From contig NZ_JNZO01000004.1 in the NCBI RefSeq assembly GCF_000717595.1, forward strand, positions 62,001 through 126,000: a stretch of DNA of 64,000 bases, written 5' to 3'. Source of the stretch: Streptomyces flavochromogenes (GTDB lineage Bacteria; Actinomycetota; Actinomycetes; Streptomycetales; Streptomycetaceae). Below the pieces are notes generated by a model. That model saw only the letters and a list, made by a program, of their open reading frames with translations, was not told where the DNA came from and made no database searches. The translations under genes and the position numbers were made by a program. Shown here piece by piece: positions 52,644-61,064 of the stretch (position 1 is the stretch's first letter; each line of letters begins with the position of its first letter).

Positions 52644-53360
52644 ATGGTGGAAAAGATCATCGCGGCGTGCGACGGCGCGTCGAAGGGAAACCCCGGCCCC
52701 GCGGCCTGGGCATGGGTCATCGGCCGCGCCGACGGAGCGATCGACCGCTGGGAGGCCGGCCCGCTCGGCCGCGCGACCAACAACGTGGCCGAACTCACGG
52801 CCCTGGAACAACTGCTCGAAACCCTCGACCCGGCGGTTCCGGTCGAGGTCCGGATGGACTCCCAGTACGCCATGAAGGCCGTCACGACCTGGCTGCCCGG
52901 CTGGCGTCGCAAGGGCTGGAAGACGTCCTCCGGAAGCCCCGTCGCCAACAAGGACCTGGTGGTCCGGATCGACGCGCTCCTCACCGGCCGGGACGTCGAC
53001 TTCGTCTACGTCCCGGCGCACCAGGTCGACGGAGACCCCCTCAACGACGCGGCCGACCGCGCGGCCAGCCACACCGCCCGTACGCAGGAGCCCACGGGCT
53101 CCGACGCCGGAGCCCCGCTGCCGCCCCCGGAAGCCCCGACACGCGCCTCCGCGCCCCGCGCGCGCTCCTCAGCGCCGTCCGGCTCGTCGGCCGGTTCCTC
53201 CGGTGGCTCCGGCAGCGGTCCGGCAGCCCGCCGGAGTCGCCCGTCCGGCGGCACGCTGAAGGCGAGATTCTCGGGCCGCTGCCGCTGCGGCAAGGCCTAC
53301 GACAAGGGCGAGACCATCGCGAAGAACCCCGACGGCTGGGGCCACCCGACCTGCGTCTGA
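52644..53360 (+). CDS. rnhA: Ribonuclease HI with C-terminal Cys/His tail
   Basis: A 238-residue protein. Residues 1-145 are a complete RNase HI with active-site Asp10 (ACDGASKGNPGP), Glu50 (NVAELTAL), Asp72 (MDSQYAMK) and Asp138 (HQVDGDPLNDAADRAA, with His126). Residues 145-200 are a Ser/Pro/Ala linker. The last 34 residues (LKARFSGRCRCGKAYDKG and on) hold Cys213, Cys215, His234 and Cys237, a likely small zinc site or nucleic-acid-binding tail. It cleaves the RNA strand of RNA-DNA hybrids. ATG 52644. It lies 64 bases after PNKP, separated by a hairpin. Confidence 0.88.
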   Translation: MVEKIIAACDGASKGNPGPAAWAWVIGRADGAIDRWEAGPLGRATNNVAELTALEQLLETLDPAVPVEVRMDSQYAMKAVTTWLPGWRRKGWKTSSGSPVANKDLVVRIDALLTGRDVDFVYVPAHQVDGDPLNDAADRAASHTARTQEPTGSDAGAPLPPPEAPTRASAPRARSSAPSGSSAGSSGGSGSGPAARRSRPSGGTLKARFSGRCRCGKAYDKGETIAKNPDGWGHPTCV

Positions 53361-53657
53361 ACCCTCTCCGGGCCCTCCCGCCGTCCGACTGGCGGGCGGC
53401 TCCGTCCGTTGCTTGAGACCGGTCCACCCGGGCGCGCGCCAGCCTTCACCCAGGCGTGTACCCGGGTTCGCCGGGGGTTCTGTTCTCCGAGCGCTTGTGG
53501 CTGCATACTGTCCTCCTCGCCACCGGTGACGAACCGTTTTACCTGCTTATTTGTCGCTCTCTTGACGTGGTCGGCACCGGCGAGAACCTCCCTCCTGCTG
53601 CCGCCGCGGCGACCCCTCGGCGGAAGCTTTCCCTGCCCGTGAAAGACCCGAGGTTCC

Positions 53658-54341
53658 GTGCCAGTACCTGTTCTCCTGACCGGGCGCTCCGTGCGCCTGG
53701 AGCCGCTGGCGATGCGGCACGCCGAAGCCCTCGCCCGGGCCGGCGGGGCGGACCGATCGGCCTACGCCTTCACCCCCGTACCCGACGGCTTCGAATCGGC
53801 CCTCGACTACATCGCCCGTGCCCTGACCGATCAGGCGGCAGGACGATCCCTGCCCTTCGCCCTGGTCAGTACGGCCGACGAGCGAGTCATCGGTTCGACC
53901 CGGTTCCTCGAACTCGACTACTGGCGGGGGCCGCTCGTCTGGCCGCCCGTCCCCGGCATGCCCCATGGAGATCCGCTGACCTCCGTGCCGGACGCCGCCG
54001 AGATCGGCAACACCTGGATCGCCGGCGACGCCCGGGGTACCGGCGCCAACACCGAGGCCAAATACCTCATGCTCCGGCATGCCTTCGAAGCCTGGGGCGT
54101 GCGCCGCATCACTATGCGCGCGGACGCCCGCAACACCCGCTCCAGAATCGCCATCGAGCGGCTCGGAGCGAGCTGCGAAGGAGTCCGTCGCGCCCACTCC
54201 CGCGGGCTCGACGGAGCCGTCCGCGACACGGCCTTCTACTCGATCCTCGACGAGGAATGGCCGACCGTCCGCGACATCATCGAACTCCGCCTGTCCACAC
54301 CCCGCCAGGTGCGGGTTCCGCAGGATCTGCTCCCGGCCTGA
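53658..54341 (+). CDS. GNAT-family N-acetyltransferase (RimJ/RimL type)
   Basis: A 227-residue acetyltransferase of the RimJ/RimL-like group: LTGRSVRLEPLAMRHAEAL (about 7-25), IGNTWIAGDARGTGANTEAKYLML (motif A region, about 115-138, core GTGANTEAK) and RITMRADARNTRSRIAIERLGA (about 150-171). It resembles Streptomyces proteins annotated as ribosomal-protein Ser acetyltransferases, but the acceptor is not known. GTG 53658 with CGAGG 5 bases upstream. The 297-base gap before it is AT-richer than average and includes TTGACG at 53562. A terminator follows. Confidence 0.85.
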   Translation: MPVPVLLTGRSVRLEPLAMRHAEALARAGGADRSAYAFTPVPDGFESALDYIARALTDQAAGRSLPFALVSTADERVIGSTRFLELDYWRGPLVWPPVPGMPHGDPLTSVPDAAEIGNTWIAGDARGTGANTEAKYLMLRHAFEAWGVRRITMRADARNTRSRIAIERLGASCEGVRRAHSRGLDGAVRDTAFYSILDEEWPTVRDIIELRLSTPRQVRVPQDLLPA

Positions 54342-54352
54342 ACCCCTTCCGG

Positions 54353-54392
54353 CACCGCTCCGGCGGGCGCTCGCGCCCCCGCCGGAGCGGTG
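54353..54392 (+). terminator. 15-bp hairpin terminator
   Basis: CACCGCTCCGGCGGG (54353-54367) pairs perfectly with 54378-54392 across a ten-base loop, 12 bases after the acetyltransferase stop. Confidence 0.8.
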
Positions 54393-54789
54393 GTTCCATG
54401 GAAGGGACGGGAAGGATTCGACATATGAGGACGCGGGGTAGCGGCCGTCACAGGACCGCGCACCGTGCAATCAGGATCCGCGAGAAGCGGATGAGTCCTT
54501 CCCGCCCCCTTTCCTCATGAGCTGCCCTGCTTCGCTCCGCGGGTCCTCCCGTCGCCACGCTCCCGGCGCCTCCCCGCGCCGACGGTGACCGGCATGATCA
54601 CCGTCCGCTTCAGCCGCCGAAGCCCTCCGCGCACCGGACGCTGTTCCCTGATCAGGCCCGATCGGCAAGACACCCCCCTGGTCGACGTCCCAAGGCCGGC
54701 CGGTGGCGATCCCCGGATCCACCTGGGCCGCGTCCAGGACGGCCCGGTACGGTGATCGCGACAGCGCCCCGCGCCACCGAAGGGACCGA
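54393..54789. other. Gene-free region before the enoyl-CoA hydratase-like gene
   Basis: About 400 bases with no recognisable gene on either strand. It begins with an AT-richer segment (54395-54510) and must contain the promoter of the following two-gene operon. I see no repeat or consensus promoter that I can support. Confidence 0.4.
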
Positions 54790-55944
54790 GTGATCGTGCC
54801 GACCGGAACCACCGACGTACTCCTCCGGACGGAGGGCCGGGCCGGCTTCCTCACCCTGAACCGTCCCCGCGCCATCAACGCGCTCACCCACCCCATGGTC
54901 CTCGCCGTCGACGCGGCCCTGACCGATTGGGAGCACGACCCGGCCGTCACGACCGTCGTCATCAAGGGCGCGGGCGAGCGCGGCCTCTGCGCCGGCGGCG
55001 ACATCCGGGCCATCCACGACGACGCGCGCGCCGGCGGCTCCGCCTCCGCGGCCTTCTGGCGCGACGAGTACCGGCTCAACGCCCGTATCGCCCGCTACCC
55101 GAAGCCGTACGTCGCCCTCATGGACGGCATCGTCATGGGCGGCGGCGTCGGCGTCTCCGCGCACGGCTCCGTCCGCGTCGTCACCGAGCGCTCCCGGGTC
55201 GCCATGCCGGAGACCGGCATCGGCTTCGTCCCCGACGTCGGCGGTACGTACCTCCTCGGGCGCGCCCCCGGCGAGCTCGGCACCCATCTCGCCCTCACCG
55301 GAGGCCACGTCGGCGCCGCCGACGCGATCCTCACCGGCCTCGCCGACCACTTCGTCCCCTCCGCCGAACTGCCCGACCTGGTCCGGGACCTGACCCGGCT
55401 TCCGGTCGAGGAGGCCGTCGCCCGGCACACCGCCACGGCCCCGCCCGGCGTCCTCGCCGAGCAGCGGGAGTGGATCGACGCCTGCTACCCGGCCGAGACC
55501 GTCGAGACGGTCGTGGAGCGCCTCTTCGACACCGGCGTGCCCGCTGCCAAGGAGGCGGCCACCACCCTGCTCGCGAAGTCCCCGACCGCCCTCAAGGCGA
55601 CCCTCGCCACCCTGCGTCGCTCGCGGGCCCTCGCGACCCTCGAAGAGGTCCTGGACCTGGAGTTCCGTGTCTCCTGCGCCGCCCTGACCAGCCCCGACCT
55701 CGTCGAGGGCATCCGCGCCCAGGTCGTCGACAAGGACCGGAACCCCCGCTGGAGCCCGGCCACGCTCCCCGAGGTCACGGACGAGTCCGTCGCCCGCTGC
55801 TTCGTCGCACCGGCCGACGGCGACCTCGGCCTCGCCGCCGCCCGCCGGGACGGGGTGAACCGGCGGATCACCGGGCAGGCCGCCGACGACCGGCCCGCCC
55901 CACTGCGGACCGCCGAGGACCGGGGATCACGGGACCGCGCGTGA
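54790..55944 (+). CDS. 3-Hydroxyisobutyryl-CoA hydrolase-like protein (crotonase family)
   Basis: A 384-residue crotonase-superfamily enzyme of the long HIBCH type. It has the oxyanion-hole segments KGAGERGLCAGGDIRAIH (about 59-76) and ALMDGIVMGGGVGVSAHG (about 104-121) and the active-site strand AMPETGIGFVPDVGGTYLL (about 137-155, Glu in MPE, Asp in PDVGG), plus the C-terminal half typical of hydrolases (FRVSCAAL...DLVEGIRAQVVDKDRNPRW). It would release 3-hydroxyisobutyrate from its CoA ester in valine breakdown. GTG 54790 with AAGGGA 4-5 bases upstream; GTG 54796 is an alternative. Its stop overlaps the glutaminase start (GTGA). Confidence 0.87.
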   Translation: MIVPTGTTDVLLRTEGRAGFLTLNRPRAINALTHPMVLAVDAALTDWEHDPAVTTVVIKGAGERGLCAGGDIRAIHDDARAGGSASAAFWRDEYRLNARIARYPKPYVALMDGIVMGGGVGVSAHGSVRVVTERSRVAMPETGIGFVPDVGGTYLLGRAPGELGTHLALTGGHVGAADAILTGLADHFVPSAELPDLVRDLTRLPVEEAVARHTATAPPGVLAEQREWIDACYPAETVETVVERLFDTGVPAAKEAATTLLAKSPTALKATLATLRRSRALATLEEVLDLEFRVSCAALTSPDLVEGIRAQVVDKDRNPRWSPATLPEVTDESVARCFVAPADGDLGLAAARRDGVNRRITGQAADDRPAPLRTAEDRGSRDRA

Positions 55945-56870
55945 CCACGAACGCCACCACATCCTTCCAGCCCGTCCTCGACCGCATCGCCGAGGAGATC
56001 GCCGAGCTCACCGACCGGGGCACCCCGGCCGACTACATCCCCGCGCTCGCCGCCGGCGACCCCACCGACTTCGGCATGGCCGTGGCGGAACTCGACGGCA
56101 CCGTCTACGGGGTGGGGGACTGGCGGCGCCCCTTCTCCACCCAGTCCGTCACCAAGGTCTTCACCCTCGCGCTCGCCCTCGCCGGAGAGGGCGACGCGCT
56201 CTGGGCCCATGTCGGCCGGGAACCCTCCGGCGACCCGTTCAACTCCCTGGTCCAGCTGGAGTACGAGAACGGCATCCCGCGCAATCCGTTCATCAACGCC
56301 GGCGCCCTCGTCGTCACCGACCGCCTGCACCGGCTGACCGGCGACGCCTCGGGCAGCCTGCTCGGCTTCCTGCGCGCCGAGAGCGGCAACCCGGACCTGG
56401 CCTTCGACACCGACGTGGCCGCGTCCGAGGCCGCCCACGGCGACCGCAACGCGGCCCTCGCCCACTTCATGGCCTCCTACGGCAACATCACGGGGCCGGT
56501 GCCCGACCTGCTCCGCGAGTACTTCCGTCAGTGCTCCCTCGAAGCGTCCTGCGCCGACCTGGCCCTCGCCACCGGCTTCCTGGCCCGCCACGGCCTGCGC
56601 GCCGACGGCTCACGCCTGCTGACCCGCAGCCAGGCCAAGCAGGTCAACGCCGTCATGCTCACCTGCGGTACCTACGACGCGGCCGGTGACTTCGCCTACC
56701 GGGTGGGTCTCCCGGGCAAGAGCGGCGTCGGCGGAGCGGTCGTCGCCGTCGTGCCGGGCCGCTGCACCCTCTGCGTCTGGAGCCCGGGTCTCGACGACCG
56801 GGGCAACTCGGTGGCCGGCGTGACCGCCCTCGACCGCTTCACGACCATCACGGGGCTGTCGGTCTTCTGA
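55941..56870 (+). CDS. glsA: Glutaminase
   Basis: A 309-residue beta-lactamase-fold glutaminase. The Ser-x-x-Lys catalytic pair is in FSTQSVTKVFTLALAL (about 65-80), with EYENGIPRNPFINAGAL (about 111-127), YGNITGPVPDLLREYFRQCS (about 180-199), VMLTCGTYDAAGDFAYRVGLPGKSGVGGAV (about 240-269; cited by TCGTYDAAG and GKSGVGG). It hydrolyses glutamine to glutamate and ammonia in the cytosol. GTG 55941 overlaps the HIBCH-like stop, so translation is coupled. A 17-bp tandem duplication spans its stop codon. Confidence 0.93.
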   Translation: MTTNATTSFQPVLDRIAEEIAELTDRGTPADYIPALAAGDPTDFGMAVAELDGTVYGVGDWRRPFSTQSVTKVFTLALALAGEGDALWAHVGREPSGDPFNSLVQLEYENGIPRNPFINAGALVVTDRLHRLTGDASGSLLGFLRAESGNPDLAFDTDVAASEAAHGDRNAALAHFMASYGNITGPVPDLLREYFRQCSLEASCADLALATGFLARHGLRADGSRLLTRSQAKQVNAVMLTCGTYDAAGDFAYRVGLPGKSGVGGAVVAVVPGRCTLCVWSPGLDDRGNSVAGVTALDRFTTITGLSVF

Positions 56871-56894
56871 CCCGCGCGGTCTTCTGACCCGCGC
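56861..56894. repeat. Perfect 17-bp tandem duplication at the glsA stop
   Basis: GGTCTTCTGACCCGCGC occurs at 56861-56877 and again at 56878-56894 with no difference; the first copy contains the glsA stop codon TGA. Confidence 0.9.
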
Positions 56895-56911
56895 GGGCTG
56901 CCGGCCCGCGC
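56891..56911 (+). terminator. Hairpin downstream of glsA
   Basis: GCGCGGG (56891-56897) pairs with CCCGCGC (56905-56911) around a seven-base loop, about 20 bases after the glsA stop, with near-complementary flanks that lengthen the stem. Confidence 0.6.
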
Positions 56912-57016
56912 GGTCGGCGAAGAAGGCCGCTCGGCGTCGGAGGGAGAAAGGGCATGTCGCGGGACGGGGTGGGCATGCTGCCGGGGTGGCCGACAGCCCG
57001 GACCGAGGAGACCCGT

Positions 57017-57490
57017 ATGACCGTTCCCACCCGCATCCGCACCTCCGCGAAGGCCGTCGTCCTCCACGAGGGGTCCGTCCTGCTCACCCGGAACCTCTGG
57101 AACGGCAGAGAGGTCCACTTCCTCCCCGGCGGAGGCCAGGAGACCGGCGAGCTGCTGCCCGACGCGCTCCGCCGCGAGGTGCACGAGGAGACCGGGCTGA
57201 CCGTGCGCGTCGGTCCGCTGCTCTGGGTCCTGGAGGGCTGGACGGAAGGCCCCGAAGTTCACACCTCGGAGAACTTCCACCGGGTCGAGGTCGTCTTCCT
57301 CTGCACCGTGGAGGGCAGCGCCGAACTCCTCGGCGGAACCGAGCAGGACATCGACCAGATCGGCCTCGACTGGGTCCCGCTGGAGAAGATCACCTCCCTC
57401 GGAACCCTGTCGCCCCGCTACCGCGCGCACATGGCCCCCCTGGTGTCCGGCGCCGTCCCCCGCGCCGCGTACCTGGAGCGCACCTCCTAG
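57017..57490 (+). CDS. Nudix hydrolase
   Basis: A 157-residue Nudix protein. The Nudix box is complete: GGGQETGELLPDALRREVHEETGL (about 43-66; Gx5Ex7REVxEETGL). It would cleave a nucleoside diphosphate linked to another moiety, with Mg2+ held by the box Glu residues; the substrate cannot be told. ATG 57017 follows GAGGAG by 7 bases. The upstream in-frame start at 56954 adds a non-conserved region. The stop overlaps the convergent methyltransferase by 4 bases. Confidence 0.88.
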   Translation: MTVPTRIRTSAKAVVLHEGSVLLTRNLWNGREVHFLPGGGQETGELLPDALRREVHEETGLTVRVGPLLWVLEGWTEGPEVHTSENFHRVEVVFLCTVEGSAELLGGTEQDIDQIGLDWVPLEKITSLGTLSPRYRAHMAPLVSGAVPRAAYLERTS

Positions 57491-58251
57491 CGGGCGTCCG
57501 GCCTGTGCGCCTCGATCAGGGTCCGCGCGGAGTGGGCCACGAAAGGACCCTCCGCGCGGATCAGCGCATCGAGCGCGCGCAGCCGGGGCAGGTGGGACTC
57601 CACCGTGAAACCCGGCACGATCCAGATGACCTTGCGCAGGAACCACACGACGGCGCCGATGTCGTGGAACTCCATCCGCAGCCGCTCGGAGCGGAGGTCG
57701 GCGATCTCGAGACCCGCGTCGCGCGCCGCCGCGCTCTCGTCGTCGGGATGCCGGTGCCGGGCCGCCTCCGGCTGTGGGCCCAGGAAGAACTCGACCAGTT
57801 CCCAGACGCTCGCGGGACCGACGTGCTGGGCGAGATAGGTGCCGCCCGGCCGCAGGACGCGGGCGATCTCCTCCCACCACACCGTGGTGGGGTGGCGGCT
57901 GGTGACGAGATCGAACGCGGCGTCGGCGAAGGGCAGCGGAGGCTCGTCGGGGTCCGCGACGACAACGGCCCCCCGCGGGTGCAGGAGTGCGGTGGCCCGC
58001 GCGAGATTGGGCGGCCAGGACTCGGTGGCCACCATCGTCGGCGGCAGCGTCCGCACACCGGCGAGGACCTCCCCGCCGCCCGTCTGGACGTCGAGGGCGG
58101 CCGAGGCACGGGCGAGCCGGTCGCCGAGGATCCCCTGGTAGCCCCAGGAGGGCCGTTGCTCCGTCGCCCTCCCGTCGAGCCAGGAGAAGTCCCAGCCGTC
58201 CACGGACGCCTCGGAAGCCTCCGCGACGAGTTCTTCGAAGGAGGGTGTCAT
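57487..58251 (-). CDS. Class I SAM-dependent methyltransferase
   Basis: A 254-residue methyltransferase-fold protein. Motif I is weak: ASAALDVQTGGGEVLAGVR (about 48-66) in place of DxGxGxG, followed by ATALLHPRGAVVVADPDEPP (second strand, acidic Asp99-like), FADAAFDLVTSRHPTTVWWEEIARVLRPGGTYLAQHV (about 107-143; key parts FDLVTSRHP and LRPGGTYLAQHV). The pattern matches the RlmA/Methyltransf_11 group. ATG 58251 is tentative, because AAGGG lies directly against it; an upstream GTG near 58270 is possible. Substrate unknown. Confidence 0.8.
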   Translation of the reverse strand: MTPSFEELVAEASEASVDGWDFSWLDGRATEQRPSWGYQGILGDRLARASAALDVQTGGGEVLAGVRTLPPTMVATESWPPNLARATALLHPRGAVVVADPDEPPLPFADAAFDLVTSRHPTTVWWEEIARVLRPGGTYLAQHVGPASVWELVEFFLGPQPEAARHRHPDDESAAARDAGLEIADLRSERLRMEFHDIGAVVWFLRKVIWIVPGFTVESHLPRLRALDALIRAEGPFVAHSARTLIEAHRPDAR

Positions 58252-58275
58252 CCCTTCATCATCTCCCGTCACCCG

Positions 58276-58297
58276 GCCCGGGGTCACCGCCCCGGGC
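58276..58297 (-). terminator. Hairpin overlapping the LAL regulator stop
   Basis: GCCCGGGG (58276-58283) and CCCCGGGC (58290-58297) form an 8-bp stem with a six-base loop at the 3' end of the LAL gene, upstream of the same-strand methyltransferase. Confidence 0.5.
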
Positions 58298-60974
58298 GTC
58301 GACCGGCCGCCGACGCCGGTACCTCACGGCCCGCGTCCCACCCGTCCACCACGCCCGGGAGCTCGACACGGGACCGGATCCCCAGCCGCGCGAAGACGCC
58401 CCGGAGATGGTGGTCCACGGTGCGGGGGCTGAGGGAGAGGTGGTCGGCGACCTCCTGGTTGGTCGCGCCACGCGCCACGAGGCGGACGATGCGCTGCTGC
58501 TGCGGGGTCAGCTCGCGCAGCGCAGCCGGGTCGGTCGTCCCGCCCGAGGTCCCTCCCGTGGCCCGGAGTTCGGAGCGCGCGTGCTCGGCCCAGCCCCCGG
58601 CGGCGGCCCGCTCGAAGGTCACGAGGGCGTCGCGCAGTGGACCCCGTGCGTCGCCCGGCCGTCGCCGGCGCCTCAGCCACGTGCCGTACGCGAGGAGGGT
58701 GCGGGCCCGCTCGAAGTCGTTCCCGCAGCTGTCGTGGCGGCGCACCGCCTCACGGAACCAGTACGCCGACGCCTCGCCCTCCGCGAGCAGGGCCCTGCAG
58801 CGCGCCAACTGCGCCTGCGCGGGGCCGTCGACGCCCAGCGCGGCCCACGCCGCGTACTCCTCGGCCGCGTCCCGGGCCTCCGCGTCCCGGCCTGCCGCGA
58901 CCGCGGTCTCCACGAAGCAGGGGACCACCAGCATGCGCAGTGCGAAATGACCGCCCCGAGGGCCCGGCCGGACCAACGGCAGGAGCCGCGCGGCCGCCTG
59001 GGCGGCCAGACCCCGGCCCAGTTCGGCCCGCGCAAGCGCCCACTCGGCGAGCGTCGCGGCCTGCACGAGTCCGTGCGGTCCCGCCGTCGCGAGCGCGCGC
59101 CCGGCGTGCTCCGTCACCGCGGTCCCGTCGCCCTCCACCGATGCCACCAGGGCCAGTACGGCGTGCTGGTGGGCCGCCACGTTGTGCTGGCCCGTCGCCT
59201 CCGCCGTCCGGAGTCCCTCCCGCGCCGCTCGCGCCGCCCGGCTGTACCGGCCGGCCCGCAGTTCGGCGTACGCGAGCTGTTCGAGCGCGTGGGGCAGCAG
59301 CGCGGTACGGTGCTCCGCCCGTGCCCGGACCAGCGCACGGGCGTGGATCCGGGCCGCCGCCGCGGTGTCGCCGAGGACGAGCGCGGCCGCCCCGGCCCGG
59401 AGGAGCAGCCGGGGATCGTCCGCGTCGCCCTCTCCCGCGACCACCCGCGTCAGTGCCGTACGAGCGTCGTCCAGGCGTACGGTCAGCGCGGCACTGAGCC
59501 CGTCGGCGAAGTCGCGCTCCAGGCCGCCCACGTCCTCACCCCCGTCCAGGGCGGCCAGGCACGCCTCCACGTCGCCGCCCGCCCAGGCCGCCTCCATCGC
59601 GAGGAACCGGGCGTCTGACGCCTCCGTCGGTGCCCTCCCGCGCAGCAGTTCCGCCGCCTGGAGCAGCGCCTCGTGGGCGTACATGACCGGGCCGCCGGCC
59701 AGCGCCGCGAGCCCCCGGACCAGCTGCGCACGGCCCAGGGCGACCGGCGAGAGCGCGCGCACGGCGGCGGACGCCCCCAGCCGGTCGGCCCGATGCCCTT
59801 CACCCCGCGCGAGCGCCGCACCGGCCGCCGGGCGGTCCGCCGCAGGCGTCGAACCCGTGGCCGGACCGCCCGCCGAAAGCACCTCGGCGGGGCCCCCGGA
59901 CGGGCCGGGGGCCCGGGTCCGCCCCCGCCAGGACTGCCGGGCCGAGGCGAGCGCCGCGCGCCCGAGGAAAGGGTCCTCGAAGCCGACCGTCCCGCCCCTG
60001 CGGCGGCGCAGCAGCCCGTCCGCGATGAGCCCCTCCAGCGGCTCGGCCGGTGCACGTGCCCCTCGCGCCCCGGCGGGCACCGACCCGCCGGGGCCACCGA
60101 CCCCGGACGCCACCGTGCTCGCACCGTCGGCCCCGGTGCGGCCCGCCAGGGCCACCACGGCGACCGTGGCGAGCAGACGGCGGGAGGCCGCGGGCAGGCG
60201 CTCCAGGAGTCCTCCGTACACCTCGGCCAGGACCGTGTCGTCGACGGCGGGCCGCGGCAGGGGCAGGGCTCCCGCGAGCTGAGGCGCGGTCAGGCGCCGT
60301 ACCGCCGCGGCCAGCACGCCGGGATGCCCGGCCGCCTCGTCGAGCAATCGCTCCCCGACCGGCGACGCCGGGGCCACCCCCGTGCAGAGGTCACCGAGCA
60401 GCGCCCGCGCCCCGGACGTGGTCAGCCTGCCCAGCCGCACCGTCTCCGCCCCCGGAACCTCGGGGAACCGGTGATGGCGTGCGGCCGACACCAGCCACCC
60501 CACCCGGCCCGGCCGGCCGTACCCCCGGCCGCCGGCCTCCTGCCAGGCCGCGGCGAGCGCGGCCCGTGAATGCGCGTCCCACAGATGGAGGTCGTCCACG
60601 CAGATCAGTACGGCTTCCCCCTCGGCGGCGAGGGTGGCCACGGCCCGGACGAGCCCGCCCTCGCTCCGCGCGAGCCGCAGCGCCCGGCGCCCGGCCGCCG
60701 GGGTGGGGGCGAGCTCCGTGAACAGCGCACGCGCCGCGCTCCACGGGCCCCGGTGGTGGGGTGCGGCGACGCGGTACGCCGTACCGGGAAAGTCGTACGC
60801 GGCCCGGGAGAGGAGGGCGGTCCGCCCCTCGCCGGGATTGCCTGTGACGAACAGGACGCCGCCGCGTCCCGCCGCGGCACGGGCCGACAGGCGTGCCACG
60901 GCGGCGAGTTCGGCCGTGCGGTCGTAGAGCCGCGGGCCGCCGGCGGGGTGCGTCGCTCCGCTCACGACGGTCAC
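58284..60974 (-). CDS. LuxR-family (LAL) regulator with altered Walker A
   Basis: An 896-residue large ATP-binding LuxR-type regulator. Residues 15-60 start an AAA/STAND ATPase. The Walker A position reads TGNPGEGRTALL (about 44-55), with Arg51 where Lys is expected, while Walker B is normal (AVLICVDDLHLWD). The middle 400 residues are TPR-like helical repeats rich in Ala/Arg/Glu. The C-terminal LuxR helix-turn-helix is LTPQQQRIVRLVARGATNQEVADHLSLSPRTVDHHL (about 825-860). Such proteins usually activate secondary metabolism or sugar genes on binding an inducer. GTG 60974 is the likely start; GTG 60965 is an alternative, neither with a strong ribosome site. Confidence 0.87.
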   Translation of the reverse strand: MTVVSGATHPAGGPRLYDRTAELAAVARLSARAAAGRGGVLFVTGNPGEGRTALLSRAAYDFPGTAYRVAAPHHRGPWSAARALFTELAPTPAAGRRALRLARSEGGLVRAVATLAAEGEAVLICVDDLHLWDAHSRAALAAAWQEAGGRGYGRPGRVGWLVSAARHHRFPEVPGAETVRLGRLTTSGARALLGDLCTGVAPASPVGERLLDEAAGHPGVLAAAVRRLTAPQLAGALPLPRPAVDDTVLAEVYGGLLERLPAASRRLLATVAVVALAGRTGADGASTVASGVGGPGGSVPAGARGARAPAEPLEGLIADGLLRRRRGGTVGFEDPFLGRAALASARQSWRGRTRAPGPSGGPAEVLSAGGPATGSTPAADRPAAGAALARGEGHRADRLGASAAVRALSPVALGRAQLVRGLAALAGGPVMYAHEALLQAAELLRGRAPTEASDARFLAMEAAWAGGDVEACLAALDGGEDVGGLERDFADGLSAALTVRLDDARTALTRVVAGEGDADDPRLLLRAGAAALVLGDTAAAARIHARALVRARAEHRTALLPHALEQLAYAELRAGRYSRAARAAREGLRTAEATGQHNVAAHQHAVLALVASVEGDGTAVTEHAGRALATAGPHGLVQAATLAEWALARAELGRGLAAQAAARLLPLVRPGPRGGHFALRMLVVPCFVETAVAAGRDAEARDAAEEYAAWAALGVDGPAQAQLARCRALLAEGEASAYWFREAVRRHDSCGNDFERARTLLAYGTWLRRRRRPGDARGPLRDALVTFERAAAGGWAEHARSELRATGGTSGGTTDPAALRELTPQQQRIVRLVARGATNQEVADHLSLSPRTVDHHLRGVFARLGIRSRVELPGVVDGWDAGREVPASAAGRRPGR

Positions 60975-61001
60975 GTTACCGACCCGTAGGGAACGGTGGA
61001 A

Positions 61002-61039
61002 GGTTCCCGGGTCTGGGCAGTGGCCCAGACCCGGGAACC
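61002..61039 (-). terminator. 17-bp perfect terminator hairpin
   Basis: GGTTCCCGGGTCTGGGC (61002-61018) pairs perfectly with 61023-61039 around a four-base loop, 25 bases after the stop of the polyester hydrolase gene and just upstream of the LAL gene. Confidence 0.88.
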
Positions 61040-61064
61040 GGGCTCTGTGACGGTGCACAGAGCG

